From positions 1 to 10,675 of the forward strand of contig JAUVQZ010000091.1 of assembly GCA_030597865.1 (NCBI GenBank): 10,675 nucleotides of DNA, given 5' to 3'. How positions within the stretch are numbered: the first letter of the stretch is position 1; the number at the start of each line of letters is the position of its first letter. The position numbers and the translations under genes were made by a program. The stretch is from Pseudomonadota bacterium (GTDB lineage: Bacteria; Desulfobacterota; Desulfobulbia; Desulfobulbales; SURF-16). Below, one piece after another: positions 1-4,864 of this stretch. The notes under the pieces are model-generated. The model had not been told where the DNA came from, ran no database searches, and was given only the letters and a program-made list of their open reading frames with translations.

Positions 1-311
1 GAGACAGCATAACTGTCAAAGTTAGACTCCGCCTCAACCACCGCCTTGACCAGGTGGGGATCAAGGTTATATCTCTGAGCCGCTTCCCGGATAAAATAAT
101 CATAATCGCGGATATCAGCCTGCTTGCGGTACTTCCTAAGATAGGCCACCTGATTTTTATCGTTAAAACGCGGATCATTGGGGGCATTGGAAAAATGCAC
201 CGTTCCCTTATGGTCAACAAAGGTGTAAATCCCCGCGGCAACGGGACCAGCCGAGGTGACGAGCAGGGCCAGACAGAGGCCTATGTTCAGGGAGAAATGA
301 GAACGCCACAT
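1..311 (-). CDS. Lytic transglycosylase (SLT domain), N-terminal part, cut by window edge
   Basis: This is the first 103 codons of a secreted peptidoglycan-cleaving lytic transglycosylase; the rest lies beyond the left edge. The ATG at 311 is the earliest possible ATG in frame because a TAG stop lies 12 nt upstream; AGGA (319-322) sits 7 nt before it. Residues 1-26 look like a signal peptide: WRSH, a hydrophobic run (GLCLALLVTS), then a likely cut after GPVAA. Residues about 27-45 (GIYTFVDHKGTVHFSNAP) match the DUF4124-type beta motif often found at the N-terminus of such enzymes. From about residue 70 the SLT fold begins (DYFIREAAQRYNLDPHLVKA), followed by VVEAESNFDSYAVS, where E95 of the 'ES' motif is the expected catalytic acid. 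It is separated from the transaldolase gene by 106 bp containing a strong hairpin, so it may be transcribed separately. The family call is firm; the exact subtype needs the missing part. Confidence 0.88.
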   Translation of the reverse strand, partial: MWRSHFSLNIGLCLALLVTSAGPVAAGIYTFVDHKGTVHFSNAPNDPRFNDKNQVAYLRKYRKQADIRDYDYFIREAAQRYNLDPHLVKAVVEAESNFDSYAV

Positions 312-345
312 CCCTCCATCCTAGTCACTTTAATAACAAGGGGCA

Positions 346-375
346 AGGGTTGTCGTGCAGTTTCCCGACAACCCT
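346..375 (-). terminator. Strong hairpin in the spacer before the transglycosylase gene
   Basis: A perfect 10-bp inverted repeat (AGGGTTGTCG at 346-355, CGACAACCCT at 366-375) encloses a 10-nt loop. It lies between the transaldolase stop (418) and the transglycosylase start (311). On the minus strand the stem is followed by TTGCCCCTTGTTATT, which is not a clean T-run, so it is at best a weak intrinsic terminator. It may instead be an mRNA-processing or stability structure that partly separates the two genes. The inverted repeat is certain; the role is inferred. Confidence 0.4.
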
Positions 376-417
376 GCGGTTTCCCTTCATAAAAAAATGG
401 CCCGCTCAAAAAGATGC

Positions 418-1062
418 TTACTTCTGGCGTTTTTCCCAATCCTTGAGGAAACTTTCCATGCCAAGGTCAGTGAGGGGGTGCTTGGCGAGCTGGGCAATGA
501 CCTTAAAAGGGATGGTGGCGATATCAGCACCGATAAGGGCCGCATCCATGACGTGCATGGGGCTGCGAACACTGGCGACAATCACCTCTGACTGATAGCC
601 GTAATTATCAAAAATGGTCATCATATCACTGATCAGATCCATCCCGGTCTGGGCGATATCATCAAGGCGGCCGACAAAGGGGCTGACAAAGGTGGCGCCG
701 GCCTTGGCGGCCAGCAGGGCCTGGGCCGTGGAAAAAACCAGGGTGACGTTGGTCTTGATACCCTCGTCACTGAAGGCCTTGGTGGCCTTGAGTCCATCGG
801 TGGTCATGGGAACCTTGATGACGATATTATCACTGATCTTGGCAAGCTCACGGCCTTCCTTAACCATGCCTTCGCTATCCAGGGCAATGACCTCGGCGCT
901 GATTGGCCCGTCAACGATGCTGGCGATCTCGGTGATGATCTCTTCAAAGGGTTTGTTTTCCCGGGAAATCAGGGTGGGGTTGGTGGTGACGCCGTCAACC
1001 ATGCCCATGTCCACTGCCTTTTTGATCTCATCAATATTTGCGGTATCTATAAAAAATTTCAT
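418..1062 (-). CDS. Transaldolase, short TalC/FSA-type (predicted true transaldolase)
   Basis: Predicted cytoplasmic enzyme of the pentose phosphate pathway, moving a dihydroxyacetone unit between sugar phosphates. The 214 aa length fits the short decameric-type family (about 215-220 aa), not the 300+ aa TalB type. Visible family motifs are MKFFIDTANIDEI (1-13), VDGVTTNPTLI (22-32), the Schiff-base lysine K83 in NIVIKVPMT, TNVTLVFS (104-111) and SPFVGRLDD (127-135). F129 occupies the position where fructose-6-phosphate aldolases carry tyrosine, so transaldolase activity is more likely than F6P aldolase activity. AAAGGAG (1069-1075) lies 6 nt before the ATG. The start overlaps the stop of the upstream YHS gene as ATGA, implying translational coupling. 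A strong hairpin follows the gene. Function at family level is secure; the substrate call rests on one residue. Confidence 0.95.
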   Translation of the reverse strand: MKFFIDTANIDEIKKAVDMGMVDGVTTNPTLISRENKPFEEIITEIASIVDGPISAEVIALDSEGMVKEGRELAKISDNIVIKVPMTTDGLKATKAFSDEGIKTNVTLVFSTAQALLAAKAGATFVSPFVGRLDDIAQTGMDLISDMMTIFDNYGYQSEVIVASVRSPMHVMDAALIGADIATIPFKVIAQLAKHPLTDLGMESFLKDWEKRQK

Positions 1063-1325
1063 GACTCTCTCCTTTCCTGTTGCTCGATAAATTTATTGCG
1101 GCATTCCTTGCTGCAGAAATAATAGGTTTTTTCGTCCATCTCCACCGAGAGCGCTTGACTCTGGGGCACATAGGTATGACAGATCGGATCTTCGGCCAGG
1201 GTGTCCTGGGCCGGAATTTCCGGAGGCACCTGGCTGGTGGCTTGTTTTTTTTTCCTGTTACCAAAGAGGAGGCGGTAGAGGATGTAAAACAGAACCGCCA
1301 GGATAAGTATTCGGATTGGATGCAT
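1059..1325 (-). CDS. Small membrane-anchored YHS-type metal-binding protein
   Basis: An 88-aa protein with one N-terminal membrane helix (about residues 5-21, ILILAVLFYILYRLLF) followed by a basic stop (GNRKKK). Next comes a proline-rich linker and a C-terminal YHS-like domain (residues 46-80). The pattern DPICHTYVP ... YYFCSKECRNKF gives three cysteines (C49, C71, C75) suited to metal binding, as in YHS/TRASH domains; H50 replaces the usual glycine after the first Cys. The positive charges after the helix suggest the domain faces the cytoplasm. The gene begins 3 nt after the folK stop and has no clear Shine-Dalgarno sequence, so it probably depends on ribosomes finishing folK. Its stop overlaps the transaldolase ATG. 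Its cellular role is unknown: metal sensing or trafficking is possible but not shown here. Confidence 0.85.
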   Translation of the reverse strand: MHPIRILILAVLFYILYRLLFGNRKKKQATSQVPPEIPAQDTLAEDPICHTYVPQSQALSVEMDEKTYYFCSKECRNKFIEQQERRES

Positions 1326-1328
1326 TGT

Positions 1329-1817
1329 CTATGTCCACTCTGTTTTTTCAACGTGATCCGTGGTCTGCAGGGCCCTCATCATCTGGCGGGAGGTGAGACC
1401 AAGGCCGGGGTGGAGATGATCCGGGGCGATCTCAACCAGGGGGGCAAGGACAAAGAGACGACTGCTGAGGCCCGGATGGGGCACCTCAAGGTCAGCATCC
1501 TGGATAATCTGGTCGTCATAGTAGAGGATATCCAGATCCACACTGCGGTCATGGCCGGCAGCGCGGTCACGTCCCATGGCCCTTTCAATATCCAGCATGA
1601 CGGTCAGCAATTCATGGGGCAAAAGGCTTGTTTCCAGGGCACCGGCCGCATTGGTAAACCAGTTGTCGGTGCTTATCCCCACCGGTTCAGTTTTATAGGG
1701 TGACGAGAGGCTGAGAATGGTAACGCCCCGGGTTTTTCCCAGGCGTTGCCAGGCCTGTTGGATGTTTTCCTTGCCATTGCCAAGGTTGGAGCCTAATCCG
1801 ATGAATACCAGGGCCAT
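1329..1817 (-). CDS. folK: 2-amino-4-hydroxy-6-hydroxymethyldihydropteridine pyrophosphokinase
   Basis: HPPK transfers pyrophosphate from ATP to 6-hydroxymethyl-7,8-dihydropterin in folate synthesis, in the cytoplasm. The 162 aa match the usual 155-170 aa monofunctional form. The start matches the family N-terminus (ALVFIGLGSNLGNGKENI). Further motifs are SSPYKTEPVG (substrate pocket), NAAGALETSLLPHELL, and the Mg/ATP-binding segment HDRSVDLDILYYDD, where the DLD aspartates hold the metal ions. The C-terminus has the family PHPGLSSRLFVLAPLVEIAP pattern. In place of the common GPR before the DLD motif this protein has HDR, keeping the arginine. The gene follows dapB by 83 bp and runs directly into the YHS gene. 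The identification is firm. Confidence 0.96.
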   Translation of the reverse strand: MALVFIGLGSNLGNGKENIQQAWQRLGKTRGVTILSLSSPYKTEPVGISTDNWFTNAAGALETSLLPHELLTVMLDIERAMGRDRAAGHDRSVDLDILYYDDQIIQDADLEVPHPGLSSRLFVLAPLVEIAPDHLHPGLGLTSRQMMRALQTTDHVEKTEWT

Positions 1818-1900
1818 AGCCTCTTTTCCACCACTTGAAGTTATTTGTTTATGCGGTCAGCCGATAGCTCTGGAGCGCTGGCAAGGTTACCTGTTGCCCG

Positions 1901-2710
1901 TTACAGGTCGGCAAGGCCCAGGACGTCGAACATGGTGAACATGCCCTCTTTTCTGCCGGCCAGCCAGGCTGCGGCCTGAGCAGCACCACGGGCAAAATTA
2001 TCGCGGTTATGGGCCCGGTGGGTCAGTTCGATCCGTTCGCCCGGTCCGCAATAATAGATGGTGTGTTCGCCGACAATATCGCCGCCACGGATGGTCTGGA
2101 TACCGATCTCGGCCTTGGTGCGTTCACCGATAATGCCGTTTCTTTCGTAGACCCCCACCTCGGAGAGATCGCGGTTGACACCCTCGGCCAGCATCTCGCC
2201 CAGGCGCAGGGCCGTGCCGCTGGGGGCATCCTTTTTCATATTATGATGGGCCTCAACGATCTCCATGTCATAGTCGTCACCCAGGATGGAGGCGATCTTC
2301 TTGGCGATCTTGAACATGACATTGACACCCACCGCCATATTGGCCGACTGGACAATGGCCATCTGGTCAGACAGGGCGCGGAGCCCAGCGAGGTTGTCTT
2401 GGCTCAGCCCCGTGGTGCCGATGACCATGGCCGTATTATGGGTGGCGCAGATCTTGGCAAAGGCCATGGTGGCGGCGTGGAAGGTGAAGTCAATGACCAC
2501 ATCACCCTGGTCAATAATCTCCTCCAGGCTGCCGGAGATGGAGACGCCCATGGTGCCATAACCGCCTATTTCGCCCATATCCTTGCCAACGGCAGGGTTG
2601 TCCGGCTGTTCAGAGCCGCCCACCAGGGTGAGATTGGGGTTCTGGCTCACCATATAACCGATACGTTGACCCATACGACCGGCAGCACCGGCCACAATTA
2701 CCTTTGTCAT
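1901..2710 (-). CDS. dapB: 4-hydroxy-tetrahydrodipicolinate reductase
   Basis: DapB reduces 4-hydroxy-tetrahydrodipicolinate with NAD(P)H, the second step of the DAP/lysine branch. The 269 aa match the family length. The N-terminal Rossmann motif is GAAGRMG (8-14), with VVIDFTFHAAT (71-81) and GTTG (98-101) lining the cofactor site. The catalytic segment EAHHNMKKDAPSGTA (153-167) has the expected H155 and K159, followed by the substrate-binding SGT. IRGGDIVGEHT and the GERIELTHRAHNRDNFARGA tail are typical. The ATG at 2710 is preceded by AAGGGA (2717-2722) with a 6-nt spacer. A long perfect hairpin of family A begins 6 nt upstream of that Shine-Dalgarno, so it may influence dapB mRNA stability or coupling. 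The gene follows dapA by 123 bp, most of it taken up by the hairpin. Confidence 0.98.
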   Translation of the reverse strand: MTKVIVAGAAGRMGQRIGYMVSQNPNLTLVGGSEQPDNPAVGKDMGEIGGYGTMGVSISGSLEEIIDQGDVVIDFTFHAATMAFAKICATHNTAMVIGTTGLSQDNLAGLRALSDQMAIVQSANMAVGVNVMFKIAKKIASILGDDYDMEIVEAHHNMKKDAPSGTALRLGEMLAEGVNRDLSEVGVYERNGIIGERTKAEIGIQTIRGGDIVGEHTIYYCGPGERIELTHRAHNRDNFARGAAQAAAWLAGRKEGMFTMFDVLGLADL

Positions 2711-2716
2711 GATTTT

Positions 2717-2722
2717 TCCCTT
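2717..2722 (-). promoter_or_regulatory. dapB ribosome-binding site
   Basis: AAGGGA on the minus strand, 6 nt before the dapB ATG at 2710. It lies 6 nt downstream of the family A hairpin, which leaves it just outside the stem and accessible. Confidence 0.7.
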
Positions 2723-2728
2723 AATAAA

Positions 2729-2801
2729 TTAGCCACGGAATCCACGGAAAACACAGAAATATTTTTTTTGTTTCCGGGTTTTCCGTGGATTCCGTGGCTA
2801 A
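2729..2801. repeat. Family A intergenic inverted repeat, copy 1 (dapA-dapB spacer)
   Basis: Perfect 24-bp arms (2729-2752 and 2778-2801) built from a tandem CCACGGAAT/CCACGGAAA core. Imperfect pairing continues inward, so the whole 73 bp can fold as one long hairpin with a T/A-rich loop. It is related in sequence to the element at 4791-4853. On the minus-strand transcript it lies between the dapA stop and the dapB Shine-Dalgarno. It is followed by AATTTATTAAGG rather than a T-run, so it is not a classical terminator. I recognise this as the kind of short dispersed palindrome found many times in some Desulfobacterota and other genomes; copy number here cannot be judged from one window. Confidence 0.9.
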
Positions 2802-2833
2802 AAATAATTTGTAGGCCTGATAAACCCAGGCTT

Positions 2834-3715
2834 TTAGATTAATCCCTGGGCCTTGAGTACGGGAGTCAGGCGCTCCAAGGCGTCAGCGCCGATCTCCCAG
2901 AGGGGCTGGCGCGGGGCGCCGGACTTGATCTTGCCCATCATCTCCAGGGCCTTCTTGGCCGGCACCGGGTTGGTGTCAAAGAACATGGAGCCCATGAGGG
3001 GGAAGAGCTGGTACTGGATGTCGCGGGCCTTTGCCACATCTGCGGCCAGGGCGGCGTTCATCAGGTCAGACATGGCCTTGGGGTGGACGTTGGAGGTTAC
3101 CGAGACAACGCCGGTACCGCCTAAGAGGACCAGGGCCATGGCCGTAAAATCGTCGCCGGACATCACGGCAAAATCGGCGGGACAGCGACCGATGACGTCA
3201 CAGGCCCGGTTCATGTCAGCCGTGGCCTCCTTGATACCGACAATATTGTCCACCTCGGCGCAGCGGGCCACCGTAGCAGCGTCCATATCAATGGAGGTGC
3301 GGCTCGGCACATTATAGAGGATCATGGAGATATCCACGGCCTCGGCCACACTCTTGAAATGCTGGTAGAGACCTTCCTGGGAAGGTTTATTGTAATAGGG
3401 AGTGATGACCAGGGCACCATCAGCGCCGGCAGCCTTGGCATGCTTGGTGAGCTCAATGGTCTCGCTGGTGGAATTGGAGCCGGTGCCGGCCAAGACCGGC
3501 ACACGGCCGGCCACGGTGGCAATGGTGAGCTCCACCACCCGGTGGTGCTCATCATGGCTCATGGTGGCAGACTCACCGGTGGTGCCGCAGGGCACGATGC
3601 CGTGGGTGCCGTTGGCGATCTGAAATTCGATAAGATCCTTAAGGCCCTGCTCATCCAACTGACCATCGATAAACGGGGTGACTATGGCGACAAAGGCTCC
3701 ACGAAAGGGGTTCAT
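2834..3715 (-). CDS. dapA: 4-hydroxy-tetrahydrodipicolinate synthase
   Basis: DapA condenses pyruvate with aspartate semialdehyde, the entry step to DAP and lysine. I place the start at the ATG at 3715 (MNPFRGAFVAIVTPF, 293 aa). It has AAGGAG 6 nt upstream and gives the standard family N-terminus; an in-frame ATG at 3760 would add 15 non-family residues and lacks such a site. The TIM-barrel motifs are present: CGTTGES with T45/T46, GTGSNSTSETIEL, TPYYNKP, YNVPSRT with Y134 and R139, and the Schiff-base K162 in VGIKEAT. Residues matching the E. coli lysine-inhibition site (A50, H54, H57, N81, E85, Y107) are all conserved, so feedback inhibition by lysine is predicted. The dapF-dapA spacer of 229 bp carries a family B repeat and a smaller hairpin. 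Confidence 0.98.
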   Translation of the reverse strand: MNPFRGAFVAIVTPFIDGQLDEQGLKDLIEFQIANGTHGIVPCGTTGESATMSHDEHHRVVELTIATVAGRVPVLAGTGSNSTSETIELTKHAKAAGADGALVITPYYNKPSQEGLYQHFKSVAEAVDISMILYNVPSRTSIDMDAATVARCAEVDNIVGIKEATADMNRACDVIGRCPADFAVMSGDDFTAMALVLLGGTGVVSVTSNVHPKAMSDLMNAALAADVAKARDIQYQLFPLMGSMFFDTNPVPAKKALEMMGKIKSGAPRQPLWEIGADALERLTPVLKAQGLI

Positions 3716-3721
3716 ACTCTT

Positions 3722-3727
3722 CTCCTT
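3722..3727 (-). promoter_or_regulatory. dapA ribosome-binding site (decides the start)
   Basis: AAGGAG on the minus strand with a 6-nt spacer (AAGAGT) to the ATG at 3715. This favours 3715 over the two in-frame ATGs further upstream (3736 and 3760), which have no comparable site. Confidence 0.85.
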
Positions 3728-3753
3728 GTTGTTCATTAACTCGTTTTTTGTAA

Positions 3754-3789
3754 AGGCCACCGTGAAGAATCTACACTTTCAAGGTGCCT
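3754..3789 (-). promoter_or_regulatory. Imperfect hairpin upstream of dapA
   Basis: AGGCCACCGTGAA (3754-3766) pairs with TTCAAGGTGCCT (3778-3789), giving 11 pairs with one bulge and one mismatch around an 11-nt loop. On the minus strand it is followed by TTTACAAAAAAC, a poor U-tract. It could be a weak terminator after dapF or a leader structure before dapA. The pairing is visible; function is a guess. No lysine-riboswitch consensus is recognisable around it. Confidence 0.3.
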
Positions 3790-3823
3790 AAAAATATAAA
3801 ATGGCTATCCACTTCGTGGCCTG

Positions 3824-3933
3824 AAGAAGAAGTTGAGAAGTAAGAATTTGAGAAATAAGTAGAAGGGATGGTTCTTAATTAAGAAAAAAGTACATTCTTC
3901 TCAACTCCTTATTTCTCAACTTCTCAACCTCTT
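3824..3933. repeat. Family B intergenic inverted repeat, copy 1 (dapF-dapA spacer)
   Basis: An A/T-rich element of about 110 bp. Outer arms 3827-3841 and 3919-3933 pair at 14 of 15 positions. The heptamer TTGAGAA occurs twice in one direction (3833, 3848) and its complement TTCTCAA three times near the other end (3898, 3913, 3921). The first 70 bp align in the same orientation with the element at 9810-9939, including a shared centre TTAATTAAG/TTAATAAGG followed by AAGTACA. It has no coding potential. The arms, the conserved centre and the dispersed copies resemble a non-autonomous MITE or REP-like element, but no transposase and no clear target-site duplication are visible. Confidence 0.85.
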
Positions 3934-3944
3934 AAATATTTTTT

Positions 3945-4781
3945 TCAGCGCAGGGCCTCTTTATCAAGCATACCCTCATATATAAAGCTGGCCGGGCCCT
4001 CTAAAAAGACAGCGCTCACCTGGTTTTTCTCCCTGTCCCCAATGTCAAAATAGATGGTGAGGATCTCGCCACCGGAGCTTGTTACCGATACCGGGCTGGT
4101 TACATGGCCAAGAAGGCCGCCGAGCAGGGCGGCGGCAACCGCGCCGGTGCCGCAGGCCATGGTCTCGTCTTCGACGCCACGCTCATAGGTGCGCACCGTG
4201 AGTGACGAGGGACCGGTCACCTCTGCGAAATTAACATTGGTACCGGCCGGCTGAAAATGACCATGCATGCGAACCTCGTGGCCCCACTCCTTCACCGGGG
4301 TCTGACCATTGCTCTCCACGAAATAAACGGCATGGGGCACACCGGTGTTGGAAAACTGGATGGTCCTTTCTTCGCCGCCAAAGATGAGGGGCAGGGCCTG
4401 GTTGGTATCCAGGGGAGGGGTCATCTCCAGCTTGACCTGGTCGCCGATCACCTCGGCCCTGATCAGGCCGGCCACGGTCATGAAGCTCATGGTGGCCGGG
4501 GCAATACCCTTGCTATGGGCATAACGGGCCGCACAGCGGGCGCCATTGCCGCACATCTCGGCCCGGGAGCCGTCGCCGTTGAAGAACTGCCACTGAAAAT
4601 CCGCTTCAGGGTGATTTTCAATGAGGATCAGGCCATCCGCACCCACCGAGAACATCCGTTTGCACACCTTGGCGGCAAAGGCGGCGATCTCGTCCTCTTT
4701 TAAAAAGGGCTGGCGATGGTCAATGATGATGAAATCATTGCCCGTGCCGCTCATCTTGGTAAAGGGTATGGGAAAATTCAT
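3945..4781 (-). CDS. dapF: Diaminopimelate epimerase
   Basis: DapF interconverts LL- and meso-diaminopimelate without a cofactor, using two cysteines. The true start is taken as the ATG at 4781 (MNFPIPFTKMSGTGNDF, 278 aa). An in-frame ATG at 4814 would prepend MFFRGFRGQKK, which is translated repeat sequence and not part of the family. Motifs: TKMSGTGNDFIIID (8-21), GADGLI (47-52), FNGDGSRAEMCGNGARC with catalytic C77, NTGVPHAV (145-152), and YERGVEDETMACGTGA with catalytic C210. Length matches the usual 270-285 aa. The Shine-Dalgarno appears to be GAGG at 4792-4795, inside the arm of a family A repeat. The gene sits between lysA and dapA and provides meso-DAP both for LysA and for peptidoglycan. 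Confidence 0.98.
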   Translation of the reverse strand: MNFPIPFTKMSGTGNDFIIIDHRQPFLKEDEIAAFAAKVCKRMFSVGADGLILIENHPEADFQWQFFNGDGSRAEMCGNGARCAARYAHSKGIAPATMSFMTVAGLIRAEVIGDQVKLEMTPPLDTNQALPLIFGGEERTIQFSNTGVPHAVYFVESNGQTPVKEWGHEVRMHGHFQPAGTNVNFAEVTGPSSLTVRTYERGVEDETMACGTGAVAAALLGGLLGHVTSPVSVTSSGGEILTIYFDIGDREKNQVSAVFLEGPASFIYEGMLDKEALR

Positions 4782-4790
4782 TTTTTTCTG

Positions 4791-4853
4791 GCCTCGGAAT
4801 CCACGGAAAAACACGGGAATGATTTTTTTTGATGGTTCCGTGGATTCCGTGGC
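4791..4853. repeat. Family A intergenic inverted repeat, copy 2 (lysA-dapF spacer)
   Basis: Arms 4791-4808 and 4836-4853 (18 bp, one mismatch) are the same CCACGGAATCCACGGAA palindrome as at 2729-2801. The loop is again T-rich (a run of eight T at 4823-4830). The single mismatch, t at 4794 where the other arm predicts a, changes the minus-strand GTGG to GAGG just upstream of dapF. The element fills most of the 83-bp lysA-dapF spacer. Confidence 0.88.
4792..4795 (-). promoter_or_regulatory. Probable dapF ribosome-binding site within the repeat arm
   Basis: GAGG on the minus strand, 10 nt before the ATG at 4781, the only purine-rich candidate of the right type nearby. The spacer is slightly long. 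It exists because of the one base by which this arm departs from the palindrome. If the hairpin forms, the site is sequestered in the stem. Confidence 0.45.
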
Positions 4854-4864
4854 AAATTTTTTTG

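Noticed and set aside
54..392. 112-codon plus-strand ORF at the left edge
   Set aside because: It lies opposite the transglycosylase N-terminus, which has a signal peptide and SLT motif on the minus strand; it also runs through the hairpin.
1883..1908. ACCTGT/ACAGGT inverted repeat at the dapB stop as a terminator
   Set aside because: Only a 6-bp stem with an 8-nt loop, overlapping the stop codon and with no T-run; it could easily arise by chance.
2729..2801. Family A hairpins as rho-independent terminators
   Set aside because: On the coding (minus) strand no T-run follows either copy. The T-run next to copy 2 is on the plus-strand side, where no gene ends.
2009..2842. 277-codon plus-strand ORF opposite dapB
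   Set aside because: It mirrors dapB's GC-rich codons, has a Gly/His/Asp-rich nonsense composition, runs through the family A repeat and has no domain I recognise. dapB on the minus strand is certain.
3824..3933. Family B as a CRISPR array, given repeated TTGAGAA units
   Set aside because: The units are 7-12 bp, inverted as well as direct, irregularly spaced, and without unique spacers of constant length or nearby cas genes.
3716..3944. Possible lysine riboswitch or promoter before dapA
   Set aside because: The spacer is explained by a family B repeat and a small hairpin. I could not recognise the conserved lysine-riboswitch core, and TATATT-like boxes had no properly spaced -35 partner.
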